DNA of 64,000 nt from UBA6109 sp035366835 (lineage in GTDB: Bacteria > Desulfobacterota > Syntrophia > Syntrophales > UBA6109): contig DAOSIS010000009.1 in NCBI GenBank assembly GCA_035366835.1, positions 47,862 through 111,861 on the forward strand. The letters run 5' to 3'. The position numbers and the translations under genes are program-made. The notes beneath the pieces were generated by a model. That model did no database searches and was not told the origin of the DNA. It saw only the letters and a program-made list of their open reading frames with translations. The stretch's first letter is position 1; every line of letters begins with the position of its first letter. Shown here piece by piece: positions 39,681 to 48,450 of the stretch.

Positions 39681-40774
39681 CGTTTTACCTCCTGGCGGTC
39701 CGGTCCCACCAATACCGTGTCGTATCGCATCGGCTGAAAATCCCTGGACTTGTCGCGCGCCGGAATCGCGGCGTCCAGGCCGCACATTTCCGAGGAAAAG
39801 GCGAAGAGGCCCTCGTGCCCGCCGACGACGCCGGGACGCAGCTTCTTGCTGTCCTGGACCATGAAAAGGGTCCTGTCCGGCAGGCAGCCCATGACGCAAT
39901 TCGGGCCGTCGATGATCAGCGGCCGGCAGCTCTGCTTGAGAAGACGCAGGCGGTCCCGGTCGGGATGGCGGTCGATTTCCTCGTCCTTGAGCGGCGTGAT
40001 GATGTGCTTGTACATCTCCAGCCCCAGTCCGAGGCGATGCTGCGTGTAGTGGAGGATGTGGGTGAACACCTCCGAATCGGACTGGTATCCCGTGTAGCCC
40101 GGGTACTTGCGCGAGGTCAGGAACTCGCGGATCGGCACGAAGGCGGTGTTCTCTCCGTTGGTCATGGTTGCGATGCCCTGGATGAAAAAGGGATGGCAGG
40201 CGTAGATGCTGATCGCGTAGTTCGTGTTCTGCCTCCCCTGGGCAAGGATCGTCCGCGCCTCCAACTCCCGCCGGTGAAGCCCGAGGTACTCGGCCACCGC
40301 CATGGGATCGCCGACCTCCTTGATCATGATGACGTCGGGCCAGAAGCTGAAGACCATCATGGAGCCGTCCCTCTCGCCTATTTCCCGGAGCTGCAGCCGG
40401 TAGAGCATGAGGCGGTGATGGATCTCCGTCTCGGGCAGGTTCTCCCATTCGGGCGGATATTCGTAGACGCGGATGAGGTAGTTGTCGCGTTTGGGCGTGC
40501 CGGGGGGCGGCTGCTTGGTGGGACGGAAGGACATCTTGTATTTGGTCATGAAGTCCTTGTCCAGCATGAAACGGTCCAGGGTCTTGATCCCTTCGTTGGA
40601 AAAGATGCCCGATAGGATAGGCCCGCCTTTGAACTGCTCGAAGTCGCCCCCGAGATCGGTGAGGAAGAGCCCCACGCCCGAGCCGTCGTGGCCTTCCTTC
40701 ATGACATCGAGCGCCCGGACGGCGACCGTCGGAGAGATCGGATCCCTGCTGGTGATGGCGAAAAGCCTGCACAT
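39644..40774 (-). CDS. Glutamate synthase glutaminase subunit (class II amidotransferase)
   Basis: The 376-residue protein corresponds to domain 1 of GltB. It begins MCRLFAITS, so removal of Met exposes the nucleophile Cys2 of N-terminal-nucleophile amidotransferases. Supporting segments are HDGSGVGLFLTD, the Arg/Asn/Gly regions of the glutamine pocket, and GYTGYQSDSEVFTHIL. It hydrolyses glutamine and passes ammonia to the FMN subunit. It is first in the split glutamate synthase run. A sigma-54 promoter lies 73 bases upstream. The upstream in-frame extension to 40852 is rejected because Cys must be residue 2. Confidence 0.92.
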   Translation of the reverse strand: MCRLFAITSRDPISPTVAVRALDVMKEGHDGSGVGLFLTDLGGDFEQFKGGPILSGIFSNEGIKTLDRFMLDKDFMTKYKMSFRPTKQPPPGTPKRDNYLIRVYEYPPEWENLPETEIHHRLMLYRLQLREIGERDGSMMVFSFWPDVIMIKEVGDPMAVAEYLGLHRRELEARTILAQGRQNTNYAISIYACHPFFIQGIATMTNGENTAFVPIREFLTSRKYPGYTGYQSDSEVFTHILHYTQHRLGLGLEMYKHIITPLKDEEIDRHPDRDRLRLLKQSCRPLIIDGPNCVMGCLPDRTLFMVQDSKKLRPGVVGGHEGLFAFSSEMCGLDAAIPARDKSRDFQPMRYDTVLVGPDRQEVKRWSQWDELPHQR

Positions 40775-40846
40775 CGTGAAATGGTCCTTTCTGGGGTTCC
40801 CCTCTCGAGCCGGGTGCGGCTCCGGGGACAAGTCCCGGGTTCCTTG

Positions 40847-40862
40847 TGCCAAATACGTGCCA
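40847..40862 (-). promoter_or_regulatory. Sigma-54 promoter of the glutamate synthase run
   Basis: Read on the minus strand the sequence is TGGCACGTATTTGGCA. It matches the -24/-12 consensus TGGCACG-N4-TTGCW with one mismatch, and the GG and GC dinucleotides are at the required spacing. It lies 73 bases before the glutaminase subunit start and about 180 bases from a gene for a sigma-54 activator, which supports the call. Confidence 0.8.
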
Positions 40863-40919
40863 CTTCCGTCGTTTTTCCCTCTGCTGCCCTCATGCGCAGA
40901 ACAACACGGAATAACGTGA

Positions 40920-40959
40920 TTTTCTCCCTATGCAACGGTTGCATCCCCCGGGGAGAAAA
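40920..40959. promoter_or_regulatory. Nested dyad, candidate enhancer site for the sigma-54 activator
   Basis: The outer arms TTTTCTCCC (40920-40928) and GGGAGAAAA (40951-40959) enclose an inner 15-base palindrome ATGCAAC-G-GTTGCAT (40930-40944). The dyad lies about 60-95 bases upstream of the -24 element, the usual place for an activator site. No T-run makes it a terminator on either strand. Which protein binds is inference. Confidence 0.5.
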
Positions 40960-41038
40960 ACATCATTAGTTACAATTATGTACCGGCATCGTTTTGTGGA
41001 ACAATCTTGTGGTATTTCTTGTCCGCGGGGGACGCCGT

Positions 41039-42703
41039 TCATGCGGGCGGGCCGGCCGGCGTCTCGTCCTTGCCCTTTCGGTCGCGCCGGAACCGCTTCG
41101 AATCGATGCCCAGCTTCTGGATCTTGTACTGGATGATCCGCTTCGTGACGCCCAGGATCTTCGCGGCCTGAGTCTGGTTTCCCCCGGTTTTCTTGAGGGC
41201 TTCGACAATCAGCGACCTTTCCTTGGAGCGGATGGTGACGCCGAAATCGCCGCCGTCGCGGCGCTCCCATTCCCTGGCTCTGGTCGGCAGGGACGGCGGG
41301 AGATGCGCCGTCTCGATCGTGTCGCCCGGGGCCACCAGGAGCGCCCGTTCGATGCAGTTTTCCAGCTCCCGGACGTTGCCGGGCCAGGAGTAGGAAAGGA
41401 AGGCGTCCAGCACGGCCGGCGAGAGTTTTTTCGGCGTTTTCCCCATTTCCTTCGCGTACTTGAGAATGAAATGGTCGGCGAGGCTGATGACGTCGTTGCC
41501 CCGCTCCCTGAGGGGGGGGAGATGGATCGGGAAGACGTTGAGACGGTAGTACAGGTCCGCCCGGAAGCGGCCTGCGGCGACGTCCGCCTCCAGGTTCCGG
41601 TTCGTGGCGGCGAGGATGCGTACATTGACGTTGACGACTTTCGAAGACCCGAGGGGCTGAAATTTCTTCTCCTGGAGGACGCGCAGAAGCTTCGCCTGCG
41701 CCGCCGCCGAGAGTTCGCCCACTTCATCCAGGAAGATCGTGCCGCCGTGGGCCTCCTCGAAACGGCCTTTCCGGGAGTAGAGGGCGCCGGTGAACGACCC
41801 CTTCTCGTGGCCGAAGAGTTCGCTTTCGATGAGCGTGTCCGGAATGGCGGCGCAATTCACCTGCACAAGGGGCCCCTTCCGGCGGGAACTGTTCATGTGG
41901 ATGGAGCGTGCGACAAGTTCCTTGCCTGTGCCCGTCTCCCCGTGGATCAGGACCGTCGTCCCGGAATCCGCCACCTGGGCGATCAGTCCGAAGAGTTCCT
42001 GCATGACCTTCGAATGGCCGATGATATCGACGGACGGCGCCTTGACCTTGCCGACGATCTGCCGAAGGCGGCGGTTTTCCTCTTCCAGGCTGCGGATGTG
42101 GACGGACCATGCGATCAGTTCGGCGACGGACGTCAGCGTAGCCAGCTCCCGGTCCAGGCTCTCCACGTGGCGGGCGACCTTGTCAGCCGAAAGAACGCCG
42201 ACGACGCGCTCGTCGTAGATGATCGGCACACACAGGAACGCCAGCTCCGACCGGTTCAGGAAGCGCCGCGCCCCCGTGCGATCCAGGAAATGAGCCTCCT
42301 GGCCGAGGTTGGCGACGGCCATGGGCCGACCGGTCTGCGCGACCTTTCCGGTGATTCCCTCCCCGAGCTGATAGGTGACCTCCATGCCTCCGATGTCGAT
42401 GCCGTGGGCGACGTCCAGCCATGCCTCCCCCGATTCGCGATCGATGAGGGAGATCATCCCCCGCTCCATGCCGAGGCGATTGCTGAGCTCCTGCAGGACC
42501 GTCTCAAGCTGATCCCTCAGGTCGCGGGGCTGGGCCATCACGCGGGCGATGGCGTGGAGGGTCGCCAACTCCTCGTAATTGTGAATACTCAGTTCCTTGC
42601 CGGCCGCCCCAATCTGGGAGGGACTCCATACGGAGTCGGACATAATCGGGACCTCGAAAAAAGCGACAGGAATAACGTTCTTCTGGTCACTCTCGTCTGC
42701 CAT
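41039..42703 (-). CDS. NifA-like sigma-54-dependent activator (GAF-AAA-Fis)
   Basis: The 554-residue protein has a GAF sensor domain (about 45-200), a sigma-54 activator AAA+ domain (about 215-450) and a Fis-type helix-turn-helix (about 505-545, GNQTQAAKILGVTKRIIQYKIQ). Walker A is GETGTGKELVA and Walker B is GGTIFLDEVGEL. The sigma-54 contact loop reads GSFTGA instead of the usual GAFTGA, a Ser for Ala change that may alter activity but is within known variation. The architecture is that of NifA. It precedes the glutamate synthase run and probably drives the promoter at 40847-40862. No nif structural genes are present. A second possible start is MSDSVW, 20 codons in. Confidence 0.9.
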   Translation of the reverse strand: MADESDQKNVIPVAFFEVPIMSDSVWSPSQIGAAGKELSIHNYEELATLHAIARVMAQPRDLRDQLETVLQELSNRLGMERGMISLIDRESGEAWLDVAHGIDIGGMEVTYQLGEGITGKVAQTGRPMAVANLGQEAHFLDRTGARRFLNRSELAFLCVPIIYDERVVGVLSADKVARHVESLDRELATLTSVAELIAWSVHIRSLEEENRRLRQIVGKVKAPSVDIIGHSKVMQELFGLIAQVADSGTTVLIHGETGTGKELVARSIHMNSSRRKGPLVQVNCAAIPDTLIESELFGHEKGSFTGALYSRKGRFEEAHGGTIFLDEVGELSAAAQAKLLRVLQEKKFQPLGSSKVVNVNVRILAATNRNLEADVAAGRFRADLYYRLNVFPIHLPPLRERGNDVISLADHFILKYAKEMGKTPKKLSPAVLDAFLSYSWPGNVRELENCIERALLVAPGDTIETAHLPPSLPTRAREWERRDGGDFGVTIRSKERSLIVEALKKTGGNQTQAAKILGVTKRIIQYKIQKLGIDSKRFRRDRKGKDETPAGPPA

Positions 42704-42755
42704 GTTCTTTACACTTCCAAGGCCCCTGATGCAATGCCTTTTTTTCTTTTACGAT

Positions 42756-42765
42756 ACAATATTGT
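42756..42765. promoter_or_regulatory. Palindrome between divergent activator and patatin genes
   Basis: ACAATATTGT is a perfect ten-base palindrome in an AT-rich patch 53 bases upstream of the activator gene. It lies in the 246-base gap between divergent genes and could be an operator; no clear promoter boxes accompany it. Confidence 0.3.
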
Positions 42766-42949
42766 TCTAAAATACGACAGCGATCCGCTCTTCTGCACCT
42801 GTTGACGCAAGAGTCGGGCCAGTAATGAAGCACACCGGGACAACAGGGCATTCACGCCGGTCGCGCGGTCCGCACGGCGGATTTTGACATCGGAGACCAC
42901 ATCCGATATCATGCCCACCTTCGTCGATTCCTTCAGGGGAGAGATCTCT

Positions 42950-45199
42950 ATGCCGAACACCGGGCGGAAGAAAAGCGGATTCGCATTGGGGGCCGGGATC
43001 GCGGCGGTGCTGTCGATCCTGATTCTGGCGGCGGGTGCCGCGCCGGCGGCGGGCGATACGCCCGCGCGTCAGCGCCCCCGGGTCGGTCTTGTCCTCAGCG
43101 GCGGCGGGGCCAGGGGAATGGCGCATATCGGGGTCCTGAAAGTCCTGGAAGAGATGCGCGTGCCCATCGACTGCATTGCCGGCGTCAGCGCGGGGGCCAT
43201 CGTGGGGGGACTCTATGCTGCGGGCCTCTCGACGGCCGAGCTGGAGAAGCTCGTAACCAGCCTCTCCTGGAACGAGGCCTTCATGGATACCCCTCCCGTG
43301 GACGAAATGGCGTTCCGCCGCAAGGAGGACAGCCAGAAATACAAGATCGACTTCGATCTGGGACATCGTGACGGCCGCTTCACGGTGCCCCGCGGGCTCA
43401 TCCAGGGGCAGAATCTCAACCTGCTCCTCAAGCAGCAGCTCACCCGCGTCCTCGAGATCCGGGACTTCGACCGGTTGAGCATCCCCTTCCGCGCCGTGGC
43501 GTCGGACATCGTGACGGGTGAAGAGGTCGTCCTGGGATCGGGCGATCTGGCCGAGGCGATCCGCGCCAGCCTCTCCATTCCCGGCGTCTTCGCGCCGGTG
43601 GAGAGGGACGGCCGCTTCCTCGTGGACGGCGGTGTCGCCAACAACCTGCCCGTGAACGTGGCGCGCCAGATGGGCGCGGACGTCGTCATCGCCGTCGACA
43701 TCTCGACGCCGCTGCGGCCGAAGGAGGTGCTGCAGTCCTCGGCCGCCATCAGCGCCCAGATCCTGACGATTCTCCTCCAGCGCAACGTCCAGGCCCAGCT
43801 GAAGACGCTGGGACCGGCGGACATTCTCGTCCGCCCCGATATGGGCAGCGTGAAATCGATGGATTTTTACGGTTCGGCCCAGGCCGTCCGGATCGGCCAG
43901 ATGGCGGCCGGGGAAGAGAGAGCCCGCCTTTCGGCCCTTTCCATGACGGAAGGAGAATACGACGAACACCTCGCCCGGCGGGCGCAACCGTCGCCTGATC
44001 CCCTGCGCATCGATTACGTCAAGGTGGAAAACCGCTCCAAGATGTCTCCCAAGGTCATCGAATCCCAGATCGGAACCAAGGCGGGGGAGCCCCTGAACAT
44101 GGCCGTCGTCAAGAAGGACATCGAACGGATCTACGGCCTCGGCACCTTCGAGCGCGTCGACTTCCGCCTGGAGAAACAGGAAAAGGAGCGGGGGCTCGTC
44201 TTCGAGCCGGTCGAGAAGTCCTGGGGGCCGACCTACATCAAGTTCGGCCTCGGGCTGGCGGACAATTTCAAGGGCGAAAGCACCTATTCCCTGAGCGCTA
44301 GCGTCACCCAGACGGAGATGAACGCCCTCGGCGGCGAATGGCGGACCGAGGCCCAGATCGGCGAGGAGCCCCGCCTGTTCACGGAGTTCTACCAGCCCAT
44401 CGACTACTCGACGCGCTATTTCGTCGCGCCGCAGGCCGAATACCGCGAGCGGAACGTCAACGTTTTCGATGCGGAGGGTAATACGGTGGCGCGCTACCGG
44501 ATCCGGCATCTCGTGGGCGGGCTCGACGTGGGGCGGCAGTTCGGAAACTGGGGGGAACTCCGGGCCGGCGTCCGCCGGGCGTATGGCACATCCCGCGTCA
44601 ACGTCGGTGATCCGAACCTGGAGACAGGGAGTTTCAACCGCGGCGGCCTTGCCGCGTCCTTCCGGTACAACACGCTCGACAGCTTCAATTTTCCCTCGCG
44701 GGGCGCCACGTCCGATCTTTCGATCGACTCGAACCTCGTGGAGCTCGGCTCGGAAAACAGGGCGCACGGGATGACGGTCAGCGCCCAGAAGGTGTTCACC
44801 TGGGGAGACTATTCGCTGATTCCGGGCGTCATGTATTCCGGATTCTTCAATACCGACGCCACGATCGAGGACTCCTACAGCCTCGGCGGATTTTTCAATC
44901 TCTCCGGATACCTCCCGGAGGAACTGTCCGGGCAGCATGTCGGCCTCGGCCGCGTCATCTTCTACCGGAAGATCGGGAGCCTCGGACTCGGGCACTACCG
45001 CTCGCAGCTCTACTTCGGCGGTTCCGCAGAGGCCGGGAACGCCTGGCGGGAACGGGAGGACATCAGCACTTCAGCCCTCATCTACGGCGGAAGCATCTTT
45101 CTCGGCGCCGAGACATTTCTCGGGCCTGCCTACCTGGCCTACGGCATCGCCGAGGGAGGGCACCACACGCTGGGCCTGTATATCGGCCAGAGATTTTGA
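42950..45199 (+). CDS. Patatin-like phospholipase with POTRA and beta-barrel (type Vd autotransporter-like)
   Basis: The 749-residue protein begins with a Sec signal peptide (KK, hydrophobic core, cleavage near APAAG). The patatin domain (about 45-310) has the oxyanion loop SGGGARGMAHIG, nucleophile Ser in GVSAGA and catalytic Asp in VDGGVANNLPV. A POTRA-like segment (about 360-425, SPKVIESQIGTKAGEPLN) and an Omp85-type 16-strand barrel (about 430-749), ending in a membrane-insertion Phe (YIGQRF), follow. This is the PlpD architecture, in which the lipase domain is delivered to or beyond the outer surface. MPNTGR is chosen as start for AGGGGAGA upstream. Confidence 0.9.
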   Translation: MPNTGRKKSGFALGAGIAAVLSILILAAGAAPAAGDTPARQRPRVGLVLSGGGARGMAHIGVLKVLEEMRVPIDCIAGVSAGAIVGGLYAAGLSTAELEKLVTSLSWNEAFMDTPPVDEMAFRRKEDSQKYKIDFDLGHRDGRFTVPRGLIQGQNLNLLLKQQLTRVLEIRDFDRLSIPFRAVASDIVTGEEVVLGSGDLAEAIRASLSIPGVFAPVERDGRFLVDGGVANNLPVNVARQMGADVVIAVDISTPLRPKEVLQSSAAISAQILTILLQRNVQAQLKTLGPADILVRPDMGSVKSMDFYGSAQAVRIGQMAAGEERARLSALSMTEGEYDEHLARRAQPSPDPLRIDYVKVENRSKMSPKVIESQIGTKAGEPLNMAVVKKDIERIYGLGTFERVDFRLEKQEKERGLVFEPVEKSWGPTYIKFGLGLADNFKGESTYSLSASVTQTEMNALGGEWRTEAQIGEEPRLFTEFYQPIDYSTRYFVAPQAEYRERNVNVFDAEGNTVARYRIRHLVGGLDVGRQFGNWGELRAGVRRAYGTSRVNVGDPNLETGSFNRGGLAASFRYNTLDSFNFPSRGATSDLSIDSNLVELGSENRAHGMTVSAQKVFTWGDYSLIPGVMYSGFFNTDATIEDSYSLGGFFNLSGYLPEELSGQHVGLGRVIFYRKIGSLGLGHYRSQLYFGGSAEAGNAWREREDISTSALIYGGSIFLGAETFLGPAYLAYGIAEGGHHTLGLYIGQRF

Positions 45200-45421
45200 G
45201 GGGACTCGGCGAGCCTCTTCCCCGCATCCGGCGGGACGGCCGCGGGGATGCTTCCGATCCGCGCCCCGGCGAGCCGCGGCGGAAGGGCATTGACAGTCCG
45301 GGCGCAACGTGGTTCGATGATTTCAGCGCGAAGTCCGATGGGATCTCCGACGCGCCTCGGTGCGCCAGCGGATGAGCGGCCGGTGCTTCGCAGTTCCACG
45401 AGAGCCGGAGATGAGCTGACC

Positions 45422-46423
45422 ATGCGCACTCACGACATCGAATCCTGGCGTCACCGCCACGATTTTTCCGCCATCGACGTCCACGGGGAGCGAAAGACCG
45501 CCCGCGTCGCCGTTCTGACCGCCGTCACGATGGTTGCGGAGGTCATTGCCGGCGTTCTGTTCCGCTCCATGGCCCTCCTCGCGGACGGCTGGCATATGGC
45601 GACCCATGTCGCCGCCTTCGGCATCACGCTCTTCGCCTATCGTTACGCCCGCGCCCACGCGGAGAATCCGCAATTCACCTTCGGAACCGGGAAGGTGAGC
45701 GTCCTCGCCGGCTTTGCCAGCGCCGTCGCCCTCGCCGCCGTCGCGCTCTTCATGATCATGGAATCGGCGGCCCGCCTGTTCGAGCCGCAGACGATCCGTT
45801 TCAACGAGGCCATGATCGTCGCCGTGGTGGGCCTGCTCGTCAATCTCGCCAGCGGCCTGATCCTGCGGAACGGCAGCCACGGCCACCGCCATGGGGAGGA
45901 ACGGGGAGAGGCATGCGAAGTCGGGCCGGGCGAACATCCCATGGAGGGCGACCACAACCTGCGCGCCGCCTACCTCCACGTGCTGGCCGATGCGTTGACA
46001 TCCGTTCTTGCCATCATGGCCCTCGCCGCCGGCAAGTATCTGGGCTGGGTCTGGATGGATCCCCTCATGGGGGTAGCGGGCGCCGCCGTAATCGGCCGCT
46101 GGTCCTACGGTCTGGTCCGCGATACGAGCCGCATCCTGCTCGACGGCGCCGCCGACGAGAAGACACGGGCCGCCATCAAGGCCGCCATCGAACTGGACGC
46201 CGACAGCCGCGTCGCGGACCTGCACGTCTGGCACGTCGGCCCTTATCACCTGTCAGCCGTGGTGTCCGTCGTCGCCGACAGGCCCCAGACACCGGAGGCC
46301 TACAAGCAGATGCTGTGCGGCGTTCCGCAGCTCACCCACGTGACGGTCGAGGTCAACCAGTGCCGCTCCGAGGCCTGCGCGATCGAGGGGGCCGGGTCTC
46401 CCGCCGCGAAGGGAAAGACATGA
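45422..46423 (+). CDS. dmeF: Cation diffusion facilitator (DmeF-like)
   Basis: The 333-residue membrane protein is a CDF metal/proton antiporter. It has six predicted membrane segments. Metal-site residues lie in the second (LLADGWHMATH) and fifth (YLHVLADALTSV) segments, and a His-rich loop (HGHRHG) sits between segments four and five. A cytoplasmic C-terminal domain contains RVADLHVWHVGPYHLS. The N-terminal SWRHRHDF is typical of DmeF, exporters of cobalt, nickel or other divalent ions. The start at 45422 has only a weak ribosome site; the frame is open to 45248 but that part is not conserved. Metal specificity is inferred from family resemblance only. Confidence 0.87.
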   Translation: MRTHDIESWRHRHDFSAIDVHGERKTARVAVLTAVTMVAEVIAGVLFRSMALLADGWHMATHVAAFGITLFAYRYARAHAENPQFTFGTGKVSVLAGFASAVALAAVALFMIMESAARLFEPQTIRFNEAMIVAVVGLLVNLASGLILRNGSHGHRHGEERGEACEVGPGEHPMEGDHNLRAAYLHVLADALTSVLAIMALAAGKYLGWVWMDPLMGVAGAAVIGRWSYGLVRDTSRILLDGAADEKTRAAIKAAIELDADSRVADLHVWHVGPYHLSAVVSVVADRPQTPEAYKQMLCGVPQLTHVTVEVNQCRSEACAIEGAGSPAAKGKT

Positions 46424-46454
46424 ACCCGCAACCGCCCTTCCCGGTGCGGGTTTT
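46423..46454 (+). terminator. Terminator hairpin between convergent genes
   Basis: AACCCGCA (46423-46430) pairs with TGCGGGTT (46445-46452), followed by a short T stretch. It overlaps the stop codon of the CDF gene and lies before the end of mnmG. Confidence 0.5.
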
Positions 46455-46472
46455 CACGTCCCGATGCGGGCA

Positions 46473-48356
46473 CTATTTCTCTTTCATCCTTCTTGCCGCT
46501 TCCATCTCCAGGCGCTTCATCATGACGAGCACGGCCGAGAGCGCCGCCTGGGTCATGCCCGGGATGCGCGAGGCCTGCCCGATCGTCACGGGCCTCACCT
46601 TGCGGAGCTTCTGCCGCAGTTCGTTGGAGAGTCCCGGGACGCCGTCGTAATCGAACCCGTCCGGGATCTTCCGGCCCTCCATGTCCCGCATCTTCCGGAC
46701 GGCCTCCTGCTGGCGGTCGATGTAGCCTTCGTACTTCGCCTCGATTTCCAGCTGGCGGAGGACTTGTCGGTCTTCGATGGGGCGCCAGCCCTCGAAGGGC
46801 TTCAGGTCTGCGTGGCGCAGTTCCTCCCGGCGCAGCAGGTGGAAGAGGGACGCCGGCTTGCGGATCGCCGCCGTTCCCAGCTCCTCGAGGATCCGGTTCG
46901 TTTCGGCCACGGGGAAGACCCGGACGGACTTCAGGTGCTCCATCTCCTCCCCGATCCGCCGGACCTGCTCCCGGAGTTCCCGGTGGTCGTCGTCGCCGAC
47001 GAGCCCCAGTTCGTTTCCCCGGCCGGACAGGCGGATCCGCGCGTTGTCCTCGCGGAGGATGAGACGGTGCTCGGCCCGCGAGGTGAACATCCGGTAGGGC
47101 TCGTCCACGCCCCTCGTCACGAGGTCGTCGATCATGACCCCCATGTAGGCCTCGGAGCGCAGGAGCACGAAGGGCGGCCTCCCCTGGACGGCGCAGGCGG
47201 CGTTGATGCCGGCCCACAGGCCCTGGGCGGCGGCCTCCTCGTAGCCGGAAGTGCCGTTGATCTGGCCCGCGAAGTAGAGCCCGGCGACGGCCTTGGTCTC
47301 CAGCGTGGGCCGGAGCTGCGTCGGCTGCACGTAGTCGTATTCGACGGCGTACCCGTTCCGCATGATCTCGGCACGCTCGAGGCCCGGCACGCTGTGGACG
47401 ATCCGCTCCTGCAGCCCCACGGGCAGGCTGTTGCCCAGTCCCTTGGCGTAGACCTCTTCCGTGTCGAGCCCCTCGAATTCCAGCGTGACGGGATGGCGGT
47501 CCCGGCCGAAGCGCATGACCTTATCCTCCAGAGACGGGCAGTAGCGCGCGCCGACGCCTTTGATGGCGCCGCTGTAGAGGGGCGACAGGGAGATGTTCTC
47601 GCGGATGATGCGGTGCGTCTCGTCCGTCGTGCTGCCGAAATAGGAGGGGAGACGCTCGGGGCGCAGGTGTTCCGTTCTGAAGGAGAAGGGCTCCGGATCG
47701 GGATCGCTGTCCTGGCGCTCCATCGCGGAAAAATCGATGGTCGAGGCGCGGAGGCGCGGCGGCGTTCCCGTCTTGAGACGCCCCATCTCGAAACCCAGTT
47801 CATGGAGGTGTTCGGCGAGGGCGATGGAGGCGATCTCTCCCGCGCGGCCGGCGGGATAATGGGCCGTGCCCACATGGATGAGACCGTTCAGGAAGGTGCC
47901 CGTCGTGATGACGACCGTTTTGCCGCCATGGAAGACACCGGTCTGGTCCTCGACGCCGGCGACCCTGCCGCTTTCCGTAACGAGCCGCTCCACGAGCGCC
48001 TGGCGGAGATGGAGACGGGGCTGTTTTTCCACGGCGGCCTTCATGGCCAGGCGGTAGAGCTGCTTGTCGCACTGGACGCGGGAGGACTGCACGGCGGGGC
48101 CCTTGGAGGCGTTGAGCAGGCGGAAGTGCACGGCGGTGCGGTCGGCGATCCTGCCCATCTCGCCGCCCAGGGCGTCGATCTCCTTGACAAGCTGGCCCTT
48201 GGCGAGGCCGCCGATCGCGGGATTGCAGGACATGAGCGCGATCGCATCGAGATTGATGTTGAAGAGGATCGTCTCGCAGCCCATGCGCGCCGCGGCGAGG
48301 GCGGCCTCGCAGCCCGCGTGCCCCCCGCCGATGACGATGACATCGTAGTTTCCCAC
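46473..48356 (-). CDS. mnmG: tRNA uridine 5-carboxymethylaminomethyl modification enzyme MnmG
   Basis: The 627-residue FAD protein works with MnmE to modify the wobble uridine of several tRNAs. The FAD motif VIGGGHAGCEAA starts at residue 8. The family signatures SCNPAIGGLAKG (with a catalytic Cys) and QINGTSGYEEAAAQG are present, and the C-terminal helical domain that binds MnmE ends near the stop. Length is standard. The start codon is GTG (48356) with GGGGAG six bases upstream. MnmE is not in the window. Confidence 0.96.
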   Translation of the reverse strand: MGNYDVIVIGGGHAGCEAALAAARMGCETILFNINLDAIALMSCNPAIGGLAKGQLVKEIDALGGEMGRIADRTAVHFRLLNASKGPAVQSSRVQCDKQLYRLAMKAAVEKQPRLHLRQALVERLVTESGRVAGVEDQTGVFHGGKTVVITTGTFLNGLIHVGTAHYPAGRAGEIASIALAEHLHELGFEMGRLKTGTPPRLRASTIDFSAMERQDSDPDPEPFSFRTEHLRPERLPSYFGSTTDETHRIIRENISLSPLYSGAIKGVGARYCPSLEDKVMRFGRDRHPVTLEFEGLDTEEVYAKGLGNSLPVGLQERIVHSVPGLERAEIMRNGYAVEYDYVQPTQLRPTLETKAVAGLYFAGQINGTSGYEEAAAQGLWAGINAACAVQGRPPFVLLRSEAYMGVMIDDLVTRGVDEPYRMFTSRAEHRLILREDNARIRLSGRGNELGLVGDDDHRELREQVRRIGEEMEHLKSVRVFPVAETNRILEELGTAAIRKPASLFHLLRREELRHADLKPFEGWRPIEDRQVLRQLEIEAKYEGYIDRQQEAVRKMRDMEGRKIPDGFDYDGVPGLSNELRQKLRKVRPVTIGQASRIPGMTQAALSAVLVMMKRLEMEAARRMKEK

Positions 48357-48450
48357 GTTCCTCTCCCCTGGAAAATCCCGTAAAGTCCTTGCGGTACGAC
48401 TGCCGATTTAATAACATGAGTGCGAAAAAAACAACAACATCGAGGAAACC

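Noticed and set aside
40920..40959. Nested dyad as terminator of the activator gene
   Set aside because: Neither strand shows a T-run after the stem, and the site is at enhancer distance from the sigma-54 promoter.
41039..42703. Nitrogen-fixation gene cluster
   Set aside because: The activator resembles NifA and a NifX-like protein occurs at 51.4 kb, but no nifHDK, nifE/N or nifB genes are present in the window.
45248..45421. Upstream extension of the cation efflux gene
   Set aside because: The frame is open but lacks similarity to DmeF; the conserved protein begins at MRTHDIESW.
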